In this document: one piece after another, positions 6,299-13,759 of the stretch
How positions within the stretch are numbered: position 1 is the stretch's first letter
How the letters are laid out: every line of letters begins with the position of its first letter
Virus record (IMG/VR): IMGVR_UViG_3300025646_000500
Location: 1 to 20,221 of that record
DNA from: a virus
DNA: 20,221 nucleotides
Reading direction: 5' to 3' (one strand)
Position numbers and translations under genes: made by a program
Notes under the pieces: model-generated
The model's database searches: none
What the model saw: only the letters and a program-made list of their open reading frames with translations
Told to the model about the DNA's origin: nothing

Positions 6299-6511
6299 AT
6301 GATTTGGAAAAGACAATTAAAGGTAAAAAAGATAGGAAGATATATTGATATTGAAAAACCTAAACCAGCAAAAAAAGAGTTTGAGATAATGCTAAACTTA
6401 TTAAAAGATGCTGAGGAATTAGATAGTGCTAATCAAGTTGAATTATCTTTAGAAGTTTTAAAAATGTTAAGAAAGACAATTAAAAAATATGAAAATTTAC
6501 AAATACATTAA
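6299..6511 (+). CDS. Small hypothetical protein between terminase genes
   Basis: A 70-residue basic and helical protein that I do not recognise. The first 25 residues are Lys/Arg-rich; the rest is an acidic-then-basic amphipathic helix (EEFEIMLNLLKDAEELDSANQVELSLEVLK-like pattern, residues about 27-60). No catalytic or metal-binding motif is visible. It follows the small terminase by 52 bases and overlaps the next small gene by 23 bases, which supports real translation of the pair. A nucleic acid-binding or packaging accessory role is conceivable from charge and location only. Confidence 0.6.
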   Translation: MIWKRQLKVKKIGRYIDIEKPKPAKKEFEIMLNLLKDAEELDSANQVELSLEVLKMLRKTIKKYENLQIH

Positions 6512-6689
6512 CAGACTAAATGAAGATAATATACTTGAAATGGTTATTTTAGCTCCAGACATAAAAACTGCAAGGAAATACGCAAATATAGAAATTGAAA
6601 AACGAGGTTGGGCGGAAGCTGATACAGGTTATTTCATAGAGGTTAAAGATAAAAAACAAACTATTTTAGTTAGTGTTTTTAAATCATAA
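6489..6689 (+). CDS. Small hypothetical protein upstream of the large terminase
   Basis: A 66-residue unrecognised protein. It reads as a compact alpha/beta domain: an opening strand MKIYKYIN, a second strand EMVILAPD, the helix IKTARKYANIEIEKRGW, and a terminal strand pair GYFIEVKD and QTILVSVFK. The helix with TARKYA is reminiscent of small phage proteins of unknown role. It overlaps the preceding gene by 23 bases and ends seven bases before the large terminase, so it belongs to the packaging operon. Confidence 0.6.
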   Translation: MKIYKYINRLNEDNILEMVILAPDIKTARKYANIEIEKRGWAEADTGYFIEVKDKKQTILVSVFKS

Positions 6690-6696
6690 TTAAGCA

Positions 6697-7854
6697 ATGA
6701 AACTAACGAAGACGTTTCATAACACTTTAAGAGCCTATTTAAAAAATAGCAGATTTATAGTAAACAAGGGAGGGTCTAGAAGTGGTAAAACCTACTCTGC
6801 CCTCCAACTGCTTTATATCATTGCAAGAGATAGCAAGAAGCCTTTAATTATTCATGTTGTAAGCCATAGCACCCCTCATTTAAAGGACGGTGCTATAGTT
6901 GATTTTGAGCACATCCTAAACGGGCAACAGGTTAACATTGACGCCATACGAACGCAGAACCCTCACACCTACAAAATAGGGGTGTCAGTAATAAAGTTTA
7001 TTGGATTTGATAACGTAGGTAAGTCACACGGGGCAAAGAGGGATATACTATTCGTTAATGAGTGCAATCTGATGAAGTATGAGATTTGTCACCAATTATT
7101 TCAACGTACTAGGGGCACTATCTTTTTAGACTATAACCCAAGTTCAAAATTTTGGATAGATACTTGCGGGATATTGGAAGATGAACGCACAACATTGATA
7201 CACTCCACATTTTTAGACAATGCCGAGAATTTAACCCTAGCCCAAATTGACGACTTCGAAATGGCAAAGCGCAAACACGATGAGGAACGCCAACGGGGAA
7301 TACAAGGGTATTATTATAATTGGTGGAGGGTTTACGGCTTAGGCTTGTTGGGGCGTGTTAGTGGTACGATAATTAATAATTGGGAGGTTGCTCCATTTCC
7401 TGATACTGATGTTTACGGCTATTGTATTGACTGGGGAGCGAAAGACCCGTTTACATTGACTAAGGTAGCAGTTGACAAAAAAGGCAAACGTATTTGGGCC
7501 CACCAAGAAATTTATGCCCCAATGCCAAATTTGGATAACATGGTGGAAGCTATTACTAAGAAAATAAAAGACCGTTCAAAGGTAATTATTTGCGATAGTG
7601 CCAGACCTGATTTAATCGTGTTGCTAACAAGGAACGGCTTTAATGCTCGGCCTTGTTTGCCCAAGAAAAAGTTAAATAGTATTCAACTATTATCTAGTTA
7701 CCAATTACTTATCACAGAGCAATCTTACAACATACAAGACGAACTTTATAAATACAAATGGAAAGACAAAGCGGGGGAAGTACCTGAGGACGGCAACGAC
7801 CACGCAATCGATCCTTTAGGATATTATTTGCGTTGGTACGATTATACTTATTAA
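6697..7854 (+). CDS. terL: Terminase large subunit (packaging ATPase and nuclease)
   Basis: The 385-residue packaging motor. The ATPase domain shows Walker A GGSRSGKT at residues 25-32, Walker B ILFVNE at 117-122 with the catalytic Glu122, and coupling motif FLDYNPSS near 144-151. The C-terminal RNase H-like nuclease has acidic residues in YCIDWGAKDP (about 242-251), VIICDSARPDL (about 298-308) and DGNDHAIDPLGYY (365-377, Asp372). All key positions are intact. It translocates DNA into the prohead and cuts genome ends. Its length is on the short side for the family but both domains are complete. A promoter box follows in the 22-base gap before the portal gene. Confidence 0.95.
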   Translation: MKLTKTFHNTLRAYLKNSRFIVNKGGSRSGKTYSALQLLYIIARDSKKPLIIHVVSHSTPHLKDGAIVDFEHILNGQQVNIDAIRTQNPHTYKIGVSVIKFIGFDNVGKSHGAKRDILFVNECNLMKYEICHQLFQRTRGTIFLDYNPSSKFWIDTCGILEDERTTLIHSTFLDNAENLTLAQIDDFEMAKRKHDEERQRGIQGYYYNWWRVYGLGLLGRVSGTIINNWEVAPFPDTDVYGYCIDWGAKDPFTLTKVAVDKKGKRIWAHQEIYAPMPNLDNMVEAITKKIKDRSKVIICDSARPDLIVLLTRNGFNARPCLPKKKLNSIQLLSSYQLLITEQSYNIQDELYKYKWKDKAGEVPEDGNDHAIDPLGYYLRWYDYTY

Positions 7855-7863
7855 TTTTTTTTA

Positions 7864-7871
7864 TAACTTTG
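7864..7871 (+). promoter_or_regulatory. Bacteroidota-type -7 promoter box (TAACTTTG)
   Basis: TAACTTTG lies in the gap between the large terminase and portal genes, only five bases before the portal ATG at 7877. As with the box at 4167, a transcript from here would have almost no leader. It is preceded by a T tract, with no clear TTG at -33. Confidence 0.55.
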
Positions 7872-7876
7872 CAAAT

Positions 7877-9064
7877 ATGATAATTAAAAACTATAATACA
7901 GAGCCTTATAACGTTTTCGAAACGACTAAACCAGCGACCGAAAATGTTTTTATACCCTTGTTCAGTTCGGGAAGGGCAAATACCAATATAAGCGAAAGCT
8001 ATTTAATCGAAGAGGGGTACATAACCAACGACATGGTTTACGCCGTTGCCAAGCGTATAGCTCAGGTAACCGCAAGTTTACCCATAATACTCGAGAACAA
8101 CGGACAATATATTGAAGACGACACCGATGAGTTAAAGCGGTTTATATTCGAGAATTGGCACGATAACGATAGCTTAGACCAAGCGTTGTTTAAAGAGGTG
8201 TTGTACTTGATACTAACAGGGGACAGCTACCATTACGCACCATACGAGTATATTGGTGCTAGTTTACCCGCTAAAAATTATATTTTGCCCCCTCAAAACG
8301 TGAGGGCGTGGAGAGAAACAATGTCGATATTGTCCGATATTGACCGTTACGAGTTTAACGACGGGATAAGCATTAGGAAGATTAGCCCAACGGAAATAAT
8401 GCACTGCCAATATTTTAACCCTACTATTGAGGGAATACGCAATAACGAGGGGTTAAGCCCTTTACAATCGGGCTTTGATTTGTTGAAAGCTACCAATAAC
8501 CGAAATTTGGCAGAAAGTAGCTTATACGAAAATAGGGGTGCAAGTGGTATTATTTCAAGTAAGAATGAATATCCGATTACTGCCGAAGATAGGGAGCAAC
8601 TACAAAGAGATTTTAACAATCGGGTAGGCGGTGCAAAAAACGCCAACAAAATTATAACGGTACAAGGTTCTGTTGACTACAAGCAACTAGGAATGAGTGC
8701 AAGTGATATGGAGTTGCTAGGTATGAGAGCCGAACACCTTAGGGCGGTGTGTTCATTGTTTGGGGTGCAATCGGTTATCTTTGGCGATGTTGGTGCGAGT
8801 ACTTACAACAATATGCAAGAAGCTATGAAAGACTTCTACAACCAAACTTGTATTCCTATTATGGAGCAAATTTTAGCGCAAAAGAACAAGCAACTTGTAA
8901 AACGTTATAACTACATATCGGGGCAAAGATACAAGCTTACAATAGACAAAAACGATATTGATGCGTTGAAACCTGACTATACCGTTAAAGTGGATAATAT
9001 ATTGAAACTAATTAATGCTGGTTTGATGACCGTAGAAGAAGCTAAAACAGAACTAAACCTTTAA
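7877..9064 (+). CDS. Portal protein, HK97 family
   Basis: A 395-residue protein of the HK97-type portal family, which forms the dodecameric ring at one capsid vertex for DNA entry and tail attachment. Family-like features are the N-terminal segment with YAVAKRIAQVTASLPI (about residues 55-70), the strand LILTGDSYHYAPYE (about 111-124), the motif EIMHCQYFNP...GLSPLQ (about 173-195), the long stem helix around NRNLAESSLYENRGASG, and the C-terminal part with EQLQRDFNNRVGG. Length is normal for the family. It sits directly between large terminase and prohead protease, the standard order, and starts right behind a promoter box, three bases ahead of the protease gene. Confidence 0.93.
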   Translation: MIIKNYNTEPYNVFETTKPATENVFIPLFSSGRANTNISESYLIEEGYITNDMVYAVAKRIAQVTASLPIILENNGQYIEDDTDELKRFIFENWHDNDSLDQALFKEVLYLILTGDSYHYAPYEYIGASLPAKNYILPPQNVRAWRETMSILSDIDRYEFNDGISIRKISPTEIMHCQYFNPTIEGIRNNEGLSPLQSGFDLLKATNNRNLAESSLYENRGASGIISSKNEYPITAEDREQLQRDFNNRVGGAKNANKIITVQGSVDYKQLGMSASDMELLGMRAEHLRAVCSLFGVQSVIFGDVGASTYNNMQEAMKDFYNQTCIPIMEQILAQKNKQLVKRYNYISGQRYKLTIDKNDIDALKPDYTVKVDNILKLINAGLMTVEEAKTELNL

Positions 9065-9067
9065 AAA

Positions 9068-9856
9068 ATGGAAATAAAAACACTAATTGAGAAAAAAACA
9101 GAAGTATTAAAACTTAGGAGAATTGCAAGAAAATATGATGTTATAACTAAATCCGATGTTGTAGAGATTGAGAGCGAGGACGATGTACTAAAACGTACTA
9201 TTATCGGCAACACTTATAATTGGTTAGATAATCATGGGGACGTGCATTTATCGGGGTGCTTTGCTAAGTCAATAAGTGAGCGTGTACCGTTTTTCTTAGC
9301 CGACCATAAGCACGATGTTACTGCAAAGGTGGGAATAATTAACGAGGTAATGGAGTCACCAATAAGTTGGGCAGAATTAGGAATTGATAAAGATGGGAAT
9401 ACCGAGTGTTTAAAGGCAAATGTTGATATTATCGAGGATCTAAACAAAAGTGTATATTACCAATATAAAAATGGTATGATTAACCAACACTCAGTTGGAA
9501 TGGAATACATACAACTGGATATTGCCATTAACGATACTTACGATAAAGATGGTTATGCAAATTGGTTAAAATACTTACCGATGTTAGGCAATCCAATCGA
9601 AGCTGAGGAATGTGGTTACTTCTACCTAGTTAAGGAAGCGAAATTGTTTGAAATAAGCGCAGTTTTATCGGGTAGTAATATACTTACCCCAACCATGCAA
9701 GACGATGCCGTTATAAAAGAAATTTATAATAAATTTGGAGATATAGAAAAATTTTATGAATTTTGTAAAATCACTCTAGGAACTGAGCCGAATGTAATCA
9801 CTCAGGTAGTAGAGCCGAAAAAGAAAAGCTATTATAAACATTTAATTAAAAAGTAA
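9068..9856 (+). CDS. Prohead protease, HK97 (U35) family
   Basis: A 262-residue serine protease that matures the capsid by removing the scaffold segment of the major capsid protein. The catalytic histidine region is FFLADHKHD (His80/His82), and the nucleophile region is INQHSVGMEY (Ser142), matching the H...S spacing of HK97 prohead proteases. The opening strand IIGNTYNWLDNHGDVHLSGC with the later AKSI helix is also typical of the family. The C-terminal 60 residues are Lys/Glu-rich and probably dispensable or self-cleaved. It lies between portal and capsid genes with three- and five-base spacers, consistent with one operon. Confidence 0.92.
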   Translation: MEIKTLIEKKTEVLKLRRIARKYDVITKSDVVEIESEDDVLKRTIIGNTYNWLDNHGDVHLSGCFAKSISERVPFFLADHKHDVTAKVGIINEVMESPISWAELGIDKDGNTECLKANVDIIEDLNKSVYYQYKNGMINQHSVGMEYIQLDIAINDTYDKDGYANWLKYLPMLGNPIEAEECGYFYLVKEAKLFEISAVLSGSNILTPTMQDDAVIKEIYNKFGDIEKFYEFCKITLGTEPNVITQVVEPKKKSYYKHLIKK

Positions 9857-9861
9857 AAACA

Positions 9862-11124
9862 ATGGAAAACTTTACAGCAGAAACAACCTTTGAGGAATAT
9901 TTAGGAATGTTGGGTATTGCCAACTTCGATGAATTACCTGAAGAGGAACAAGCGAAATTAGTGCAAGACTACCAAGACGCTTTAGCTAACTTGGTTAAAA
10001 TGTACGAAGAAGAAAACAAGAAAAACAAAACTCAAATTTCAGTAATGAAAAACCAAATGGAAATTGGGTTCAAAGAATTATCTAAAAAAATTGAAAAAAT
10101 GAAATCAGTAGAAAGCGTAGTAAAGAGCTTTAGCGCTCAAATTCGTGAAAGCTTAATGGCTAACAAACAAGCGTTAAGCGATTTAAAGAACGATAAAAAT
10201 AAATCCGTAGTATTTAAGGCGGTTGGTAACATGACCTTTAGCGGTAACTTATCAGGCGGTAACGTACCTGTTGAGGACCGTATCGAGGGTTTAAATGTAA
10301 TTGCATCGAGAGAAAACAAATTCTTATCGGCATTACAAGCAAAAGCAACTTCAAGCAATGTTATTAGTTGGGTAGCTCAAGCGAATAAAGACGGTGCAGC
10401 GGGACAAACTGCTGAGGGTACTGCTAAAAACAAAATTGATTTTGATTTAGTTGTTGCTTCAGAGAATGTTAAGAAAACAACAGCGTACATTAAAATTTCT
10501 AACGAAATGTTAGACGATGTTGATTGGATGCAGTCAGAAATCGAAGCGGAGTTAATGAGAGAGTTATTCAAAGCAGTTGAGAACGGTGCATTTAGCGGAG
10601 ACGGTACAGGTGCTAATTTGAAAGGTGTTAAAACCGTAGCAACTGCGTTCGCAATTACAGGAGCTGACTTTGGCGAAGTAGTTGTTAACCCTAACATCGT
10701 GGATGTATTGGTTGCGGGTAACTTACAAATTGAATTAGCTGAACAAGGTCAAGCCTCTTTATGCTTCTTAAATCCTAGAGATATAGCGAAATTAAAAGTT
10801 CAAAAAGTAAGTGGAACAGATAAGAGATACATCGACCGTTTACAAACTATCGGGGACACTTTATTATTAGACGGAATTACTAAGATAGTTCCAACTACTT
10901 TAATCCCTACAGGAGAATTCTTAATGGGTAACTTTGATAAAGCGTACTTAGTAGAAAAAGACGGTGTTAAATTTGACATCGGCTACGAAAACGATGACTT
11001 CACTAAAAACTTTGTTACATTATTAGCTGAGTGGAGAGGTGCGGTAGTTGTTAAGACTAACGATAGAACGGCGTTTATCAAAGGCGACTTTGCATCTGCT
11101 GAAGCATTATTACAAACTACGTAA
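9862..11124 (+). CDS. Major capsid protein, HK97 fold, with N-terminal scaffold domain
   Basis: A 420-residue HK97-fold capsid protein. Residues 1 to about 115 are a charged, coiled-coil-like delta (scaffold) domain that the neighbouring protease is expected to remove. The mature part holds the segment VISWVAQANKDGAAGQ, the long E-loop/helix block EMLDDVDWMQSEIEAELMRE (about residues 215-234), and the conserved FSGDGTGANLKGV block at 244-256. A late FLMGNFDKAYLVEKDGV strand pair ends in the A-domain. Length and order are normal. A strong terminator follows the stop by 37 bases, so capsid transcripts probably end here while some pass on to the tail genes. Confidence 0.95.
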   Translation: MENFTAETTFEEYLGMLGIANFDELPEEEQAKLVQDYQDALANLVKMYEEENKKNKTQISVMKNQMEIGFKELSKKIEKMKSVESVVKSFSAQIRESLMANKQALSDLKNDKNKSVVFKAVGNMTFSGNLSGGNVPVEDRIEGLNVIASRENKFLSALQAKATSSNVISWVAQANKDGAAGQTAEGTAKNKIDFDLVVASENVKKTTAYIKISNEMLDDVDWMQSEIEAELMRELFKAVENGAFSGDGTGANLKGVKTVATAFAITGADFGEVVVNPNIVDVLVAGNLQIELAEQGQASLCFLNPRDIAKLKVQKVSGTDKRYIDRLQTIGDTLLLDGITKIVPTTLIPTGEFLMGNFDKAYLVEKDGVKFDIGYENDDFTKNFVTLLAEWRGAVVVKTNDRTAFIKGDFASAEALLQTT

Positions 11125-11161
11125 TCTTTCTTTCATATCATAGTAGTTTAATTGTTGAATG

Positions 11162-11192
11162 GTGGGGGCGTAATTGCCCCCACTTTTTTTTT
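11162..11192 (+). terminator. Strong intrinsic terminator after the capsid gene
   Basis: A perfect eight-base-pair GC-rich stem (11162-11169 with 11176-11183) closes a six-base GTAATT loop and is followed by nine T. It lies between the capsid gene and the glycosyltransferase-like gene, whose ATG is only six bases downstream. Confidence 0.92.
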
Positions 11193-11198
11193 GGTAAT

Positions 11199-12011
11199 AT
11201 GAATAAAGTAATATACATAATGGCAATATATCAACGCCATGAATTAACTAAGATAGTGTTAGACTATTACAAGGAATTGGGTATTGATTTAATAATTGCG
11301 GGTAGTGAGGGCGTAATAAGTCAAGATTTGGCAAAAGGGTTTAAGTATATCGAAACGCCAAACAGTCCGCTAACTTACAAGAATAATGCAATGTTAAAAG
11401 AGGTGCAGAAATATGAACATGACGCGGTTGTGTTGTTGGGTAGTGATGACTTGATTTGTCCTAATACGGTGGAATTTTACAAGCACCTAAAAACAGATAA
11501 AGTATTTGGGTTTAGTGATATTTATTTTTATTCAACTGAGCATAAACAACTCGGATATTTAGAACTCGACAAACATTTTGGAGCTGGGCGTTTTTTCCCT
11601 AAGTCGGTATTAGAAAAATGCAATTATAAAGCTTGGCAAAGGCAAATAGATAGGGGGTGCGATATGGAAACAGAACGATATTTTAAAACATTGGGGATTG
11701 AATTTGAGCGAATAAGTATAAAGAAAAACAATCTTTTTTTAATAGATATAAAGCACGATTATAATATCTCGAGCAAAAACATTATCTTTGCTTGTAAGAA
11801 AGAAAACTTTAATATTATGGCTAAAAAAGTAGGAAAACAAACAGCGAATAAAGTAGAGCAGTTAACATTTACACCTAAAGCAGTGTTAAACGGTTACGTG
11901 CGTGTAATTTGTAACGACAAAAACGAAAGTTTAAAGGGGCGTACATTGTTGTTGCCTGAGGAAAAAGCAAACTTAATAGTGGCTAAAGGTTGGGGAGTTT
12001 ATGAGGGTTAA
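11199..12011 (+). CDS. Glycosyltransferase-like (GT-A fold) protein with extra C-terminal phage domain
   Basis: A 270-residue protein. The N-terminal 180 residues look like a family 2-type GT-A glycosyltransferase: opening strand KVIYIMAIYQRHELT, helix, second strand LGIDLIIAGSEG, the segment NSPLTYKNNAML, then AVVLLGSDDLI with Asp83/Asp84 as the DxD-like metal and nucleotide-sugar site, and FGAGRFFPKSVLEKC as a likely acceptor-side strand. From about residue 215 a different domain starts, ending LLPEEKANLIVAKGWGVYEG. That ending resembles small phage head-associated domains of the type L-P-x-E-x-A-x-x-L-x-x-KG-x-x. A fusion of enzyme and virion-type domain would be unusual. No promoter box is visible; expression may depend on reading through the terminator. 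It overlaps the next gene by 11 bases. Confidence 0.72.
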   Translation: MNKVIYIMAIYQRHELTKIVLDYYKELGIDLIIAGSEGVISQDLAKGFKYIETPNSPLTYKNNAMLKEVQKYEHDAVVLLGSDDLICPNTVEFYKHLKTDKVFGFSDIYFYSTEHKQLGYLELDKHFGAGRFFPKSVLEKCNYKAWQRQIDRGCDMETERYFKTLGIEFERISIKKNNLFLIDIKHDYNISSKNIIFACKKENFNIMAKKVGKQTANKVEQLTFTPKAVLNGYVRVICNDKNESLKGRTLLLPEEKANLIVAKGWGVYEG

Positions 12012-12714
12012 GATAGAGGGCAAGAATTACGAGGTTAAGACCTTGTTCGGCGAGTATAAAATAAAAGATTTAATTTGGGCAAATCGTATCTTAAGGGAAA
12101 ACGATATGAGCCCTCGATTTTGTATGAAGTTGCTTAAAGAAACGACTAACATCCCTGTTGAGGTGCTCGAAATATTGGATTTTGAAAGCGAAATAAAGGT
12201 ACTTGCTGAAATGAGTTTAATCGGTTTGCGTACTCCTGATATAGATGTGTTCATGGATTATGTGCAAGTGGACGGTGTTAAGTACTACAAGCGTGAAGAA
12301 TTGTTAACCTTAAGCGGTATAAAGGTAATGTTTGGTAAAAACAACTTTAAACAGTTTGCATTAATGGGGCAGTTGCACGATATATTAGCACGTAATAAGG
12401 AAGTTGATCCTACAAACTTAGCTTCATTGGTTGCGGTGTTGTATGGCGAAGACTTTTCGGATAAGGCGATAGAGGAACGAGCAAAAAAGTTTATGGAGTT
12501 GGATTTGTATTCGGCTTTTAGCGGTTTTTTTTTGTTTCAAAGGGAATGGAACAAATTTCTAAATTGTTTGTCGGAATTTTCACAAATGAGAGTTCAAGCG
12601 CTGTTAAGTATCGAGCGTTTGCAAAGAAAATTATTGAAAACAATTTTTGGTTTTCTTTTGCCTTTGAGGTGGCAGAAATGGGAATTTTTAATAAACCTAA
12701 CAAGACGCCTTTAG
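12001..12714 (+). CDS. Probable tail assembly chaperone, zero-frame product
   Basis: The zero frame encodes 237 residues beginning MRVKIEGKNYEVKTLFGEYK. Residues 1-177 look like a genuine helical protein. After the run of nine T at 12525-12533 the remaining 60 residues read as low-quality sequence (rich in Leu, Phe, Arg, Trp), whereas the -1 frame there has normal protein composition. I therefore think the functional longer product switches frame at the T run. A short and an extended product from one gene, in a tail module, is the pattern of the gpG/gpGT-type tail chaperones that coat the tape measure protein. The sequence itself does not show an established family motif, so the function is inferred. 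The start overlaps the glycosyltransferase-like gene by 11 bases. Confidence 0.68.
   Translation: MRVKIEGKNYEVKTLFGEYKIKDLIWANRILRENDMSPRFCMKLLKETTNIPVEVLEILDFESEIKVLAEMSLIGLRTPDIDVFMDYVQVDGVKYYKREELLTLSGIKVMFGKNNFKQFALMGQLHDILARNKEVDPTNLASLVAVLYGEDFSDKAIEERAKKFMELDLYSAFSGFFLFQREWNKFLNCLSEFSQMRVQALLSIERLQRKLLKTIFGFLLPLRWQKWEFLINLTRRL
12525..12533 (+). promoter_or_regulatory. T9 slippery run, probable -1 frameshift site
   Basis: Nine T follow GG, read in the zero frame as GGT TTT TTT TTG. The heptamer T TTT TTT is a canonical X XXY YYZ-type slippery sequence, and a U9 run can also cause RNA polymerase slippage. A TAG in the -1 frame at 12519-12521 lies immediately upstream and the zero-frame stop is at 12712-12714, so the run is at the very start of the overlap window. 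Confidence 0.65.
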
Positions 12715-12800
12715 AGAGTGTACATGAAACTAACTGCATGGATGTACTGCACTATTTAAACGTAAAACAAGCACAAGCTAAATTAATAAATTATGATTAA
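12546..12800 (+). CDS. -1 frame extension of the probable tail chaperone
   Basis: The -1 frame is open from 12522 to the TAA at 12798-12800; 12546 is its first ATG. The sequence (GMEQISKLFVGIFTNESSS..., ending QAQAKLINYD) has ordinary charged, helical composition, unlike the zero frame over the same bases. A -1 shift at the T9 run would join 177 zero-frame residues to 89 residues of this frame, giving about 266. The stop overlaps the next gene's ATG (12793) by eight bases, in keeping with the tight coupling of neighbours; the zero-frame stop leaves a 78-base gap. Independent initiation at 12546 would make an 84-residue protein but lacks an obvious A-rich start context. A missing T in the sequence is the other explanation. 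Confidence 0.68.
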   Translation: MEQISKLFVGIFTNESSSAVKYRAFAKKIIENNFWFSFAFEVAEMGIFNKPNKTPLESVHETNCMDVLHYLNVKQAQAKLINYD

Positions 12801-13263
12801 CAAGATTATTGAATTACTTGAAGAAGTTGCAACCGCCTACACTTATGTACAGGGGTTTAGTTATGCAAGTCCCTACGAGATGAACGGCGCACCAAGTATG
12901 CAATTTCCTCATATTTTAGTAGCTGATACACCTGATTGGAGTAATAAAGGCGAATATCGTGGCAATGGTTTAGGCAATAAAACAACGTGGGATTTAAGAA
13001 TATTCCTATTTGACACTTACAACCAAGCCGAGCGTACAACGGTGGGACGTGCAACCAAGCAACAGGAATTAAAGACTGCAATGGATAGGTATTTGGCAGA
13101 GTTCAAATACAGGGCGTTAAATGAGTTGGGTTACAATGTAGAGTTAAGCAATGGATTTGTAGCCAAACGCCAAATGAATGGTAAATTGGAACAATGTAGT
13201 GCCAACTTGAGGGTAACAGGCAACAACACGTGTGATTTAGGAGTTTTTGAATATGCTGGATAG
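12793..13263 (+). CDS. Probable head-tail joining or tail completion protein
   Basis: A 156-residue protein of the size and pattern of phage tail terminator/completion proteins: an N-terminal helix (INKIIELLEEVATAYTYV), a Gly/Pro/Asn-rich middle (SPYEMNGAPSMQFPHILVAD), a strand TWDLRIFLFDTYN, a long helix TKQQELKTAMDRYLAEF, and closing strands AKRQMNGKLEQCSANLRVTG. That helix-strand-strand-helix order resembles the gpU-like or HK97 gp9/gp10-neighbour fold. No enzymatic motif is visible. It overlaps the following gp10-like gene by 17 bases. The role is inferred from size, position and fold pattern; the exact family is unconfirmed. Confidence 0.65.
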   Translation: MINKIIELLEEVATAYTYVQGFSYASPYEMNGAPSMQFPHILVADTPDWSNKGEYRGNGLGNKTTWDLRIFLFDTYNQAERTTVGRATKQQELKTAMDRYLAEFKYRALNELGYNVELSNGFVAKRQMNGKLEQCSANLRVTGNNTCDLGVFEYAG

Positions 13264-13759
13264 TTGGAGAGCAAAAGGGTTGGAATTAATCGGGGAGTTT
13301 GTGCTCGATTTGATGAAAACGGAACTTGAGGAACAAGGGCATAGGGCAACGGGGAAGCTAATTGATAGTATGACTTACAAAATCAATGGCGATAGTATTG
13401 AGTTTTACGCTGAGGATTATGCGAAATTTGTGGATAGTGGGCGAAAAAAGGGAGCTAGAAAAGTGCCGATAGATGCGTTAATTGCGTGGATTGAGCAGAA
13501 AGGTATAGCAAGTGGAGATACAGAGGTTAAAAAAGTAGCTTACGCAATCCAAACGGCTATATATAAAGAGGGTAGCCCAACGGTTTTAAGTTTGGAACAC
13601 TCAAAAAACGGCAGAAGAAAGGACTTCATAAAGTTTGCAGTTACGGAAAATGAAAAGATTATACTTCAAAAAGTAGTAGAAATATTCGATAAGACGGTTA
13701 AAACCGAGTTTATAAATGAAATGGTAAATATTAGAAAGCAATGGCAACAACGAACTTAG
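13247..13759 (+). CDS. HK97 gp10-like neck/tail completion protein
   Basis: A 170-residue protein carrying the pattern of HK97 gp10-type virion morphogenesis proteins: a helix (ELIGEFVLDLMKTELEEQG) then HRATGKLIDSMTYKI, EFYAEDYAKFVDSGRKKGA, and VPIDALIAWIEQKGIA. The T-G-x-L-x-x-S motif followed by an acidic Y-A-x-x-V-D-x-G-x-x segment is what I use to recognise the family. These proteins act at the head-tail neck. The start overlaps the previous gene by 17 bases and the end overlaps the next by 19, so three consecutive genes are translationally linked. Confidence 0.8.
   Translation: MNMLDSWRAKGLELIGEFVLDLMKTELEEQGHRATGKLIDSMTYKINGDSIEFYAEDYAKFVDSGRKKGARKVPIDALIAWIEQKGIASGDTEVKKVAYAIQTAIYKEGSPTVLSLEHSKNGRRKDFIKFAVTENEKIILQKVVEIFDKTVKTEFINEMVNIRKQWQQRT

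Noticed and set aside
10929-10936. TAACTTTG octamer inside the capsid gene
   Set aside because: It encodes part of a conserved MGNFDKA strand and is far from any downstream start; a chance match in AT-rich sequence.
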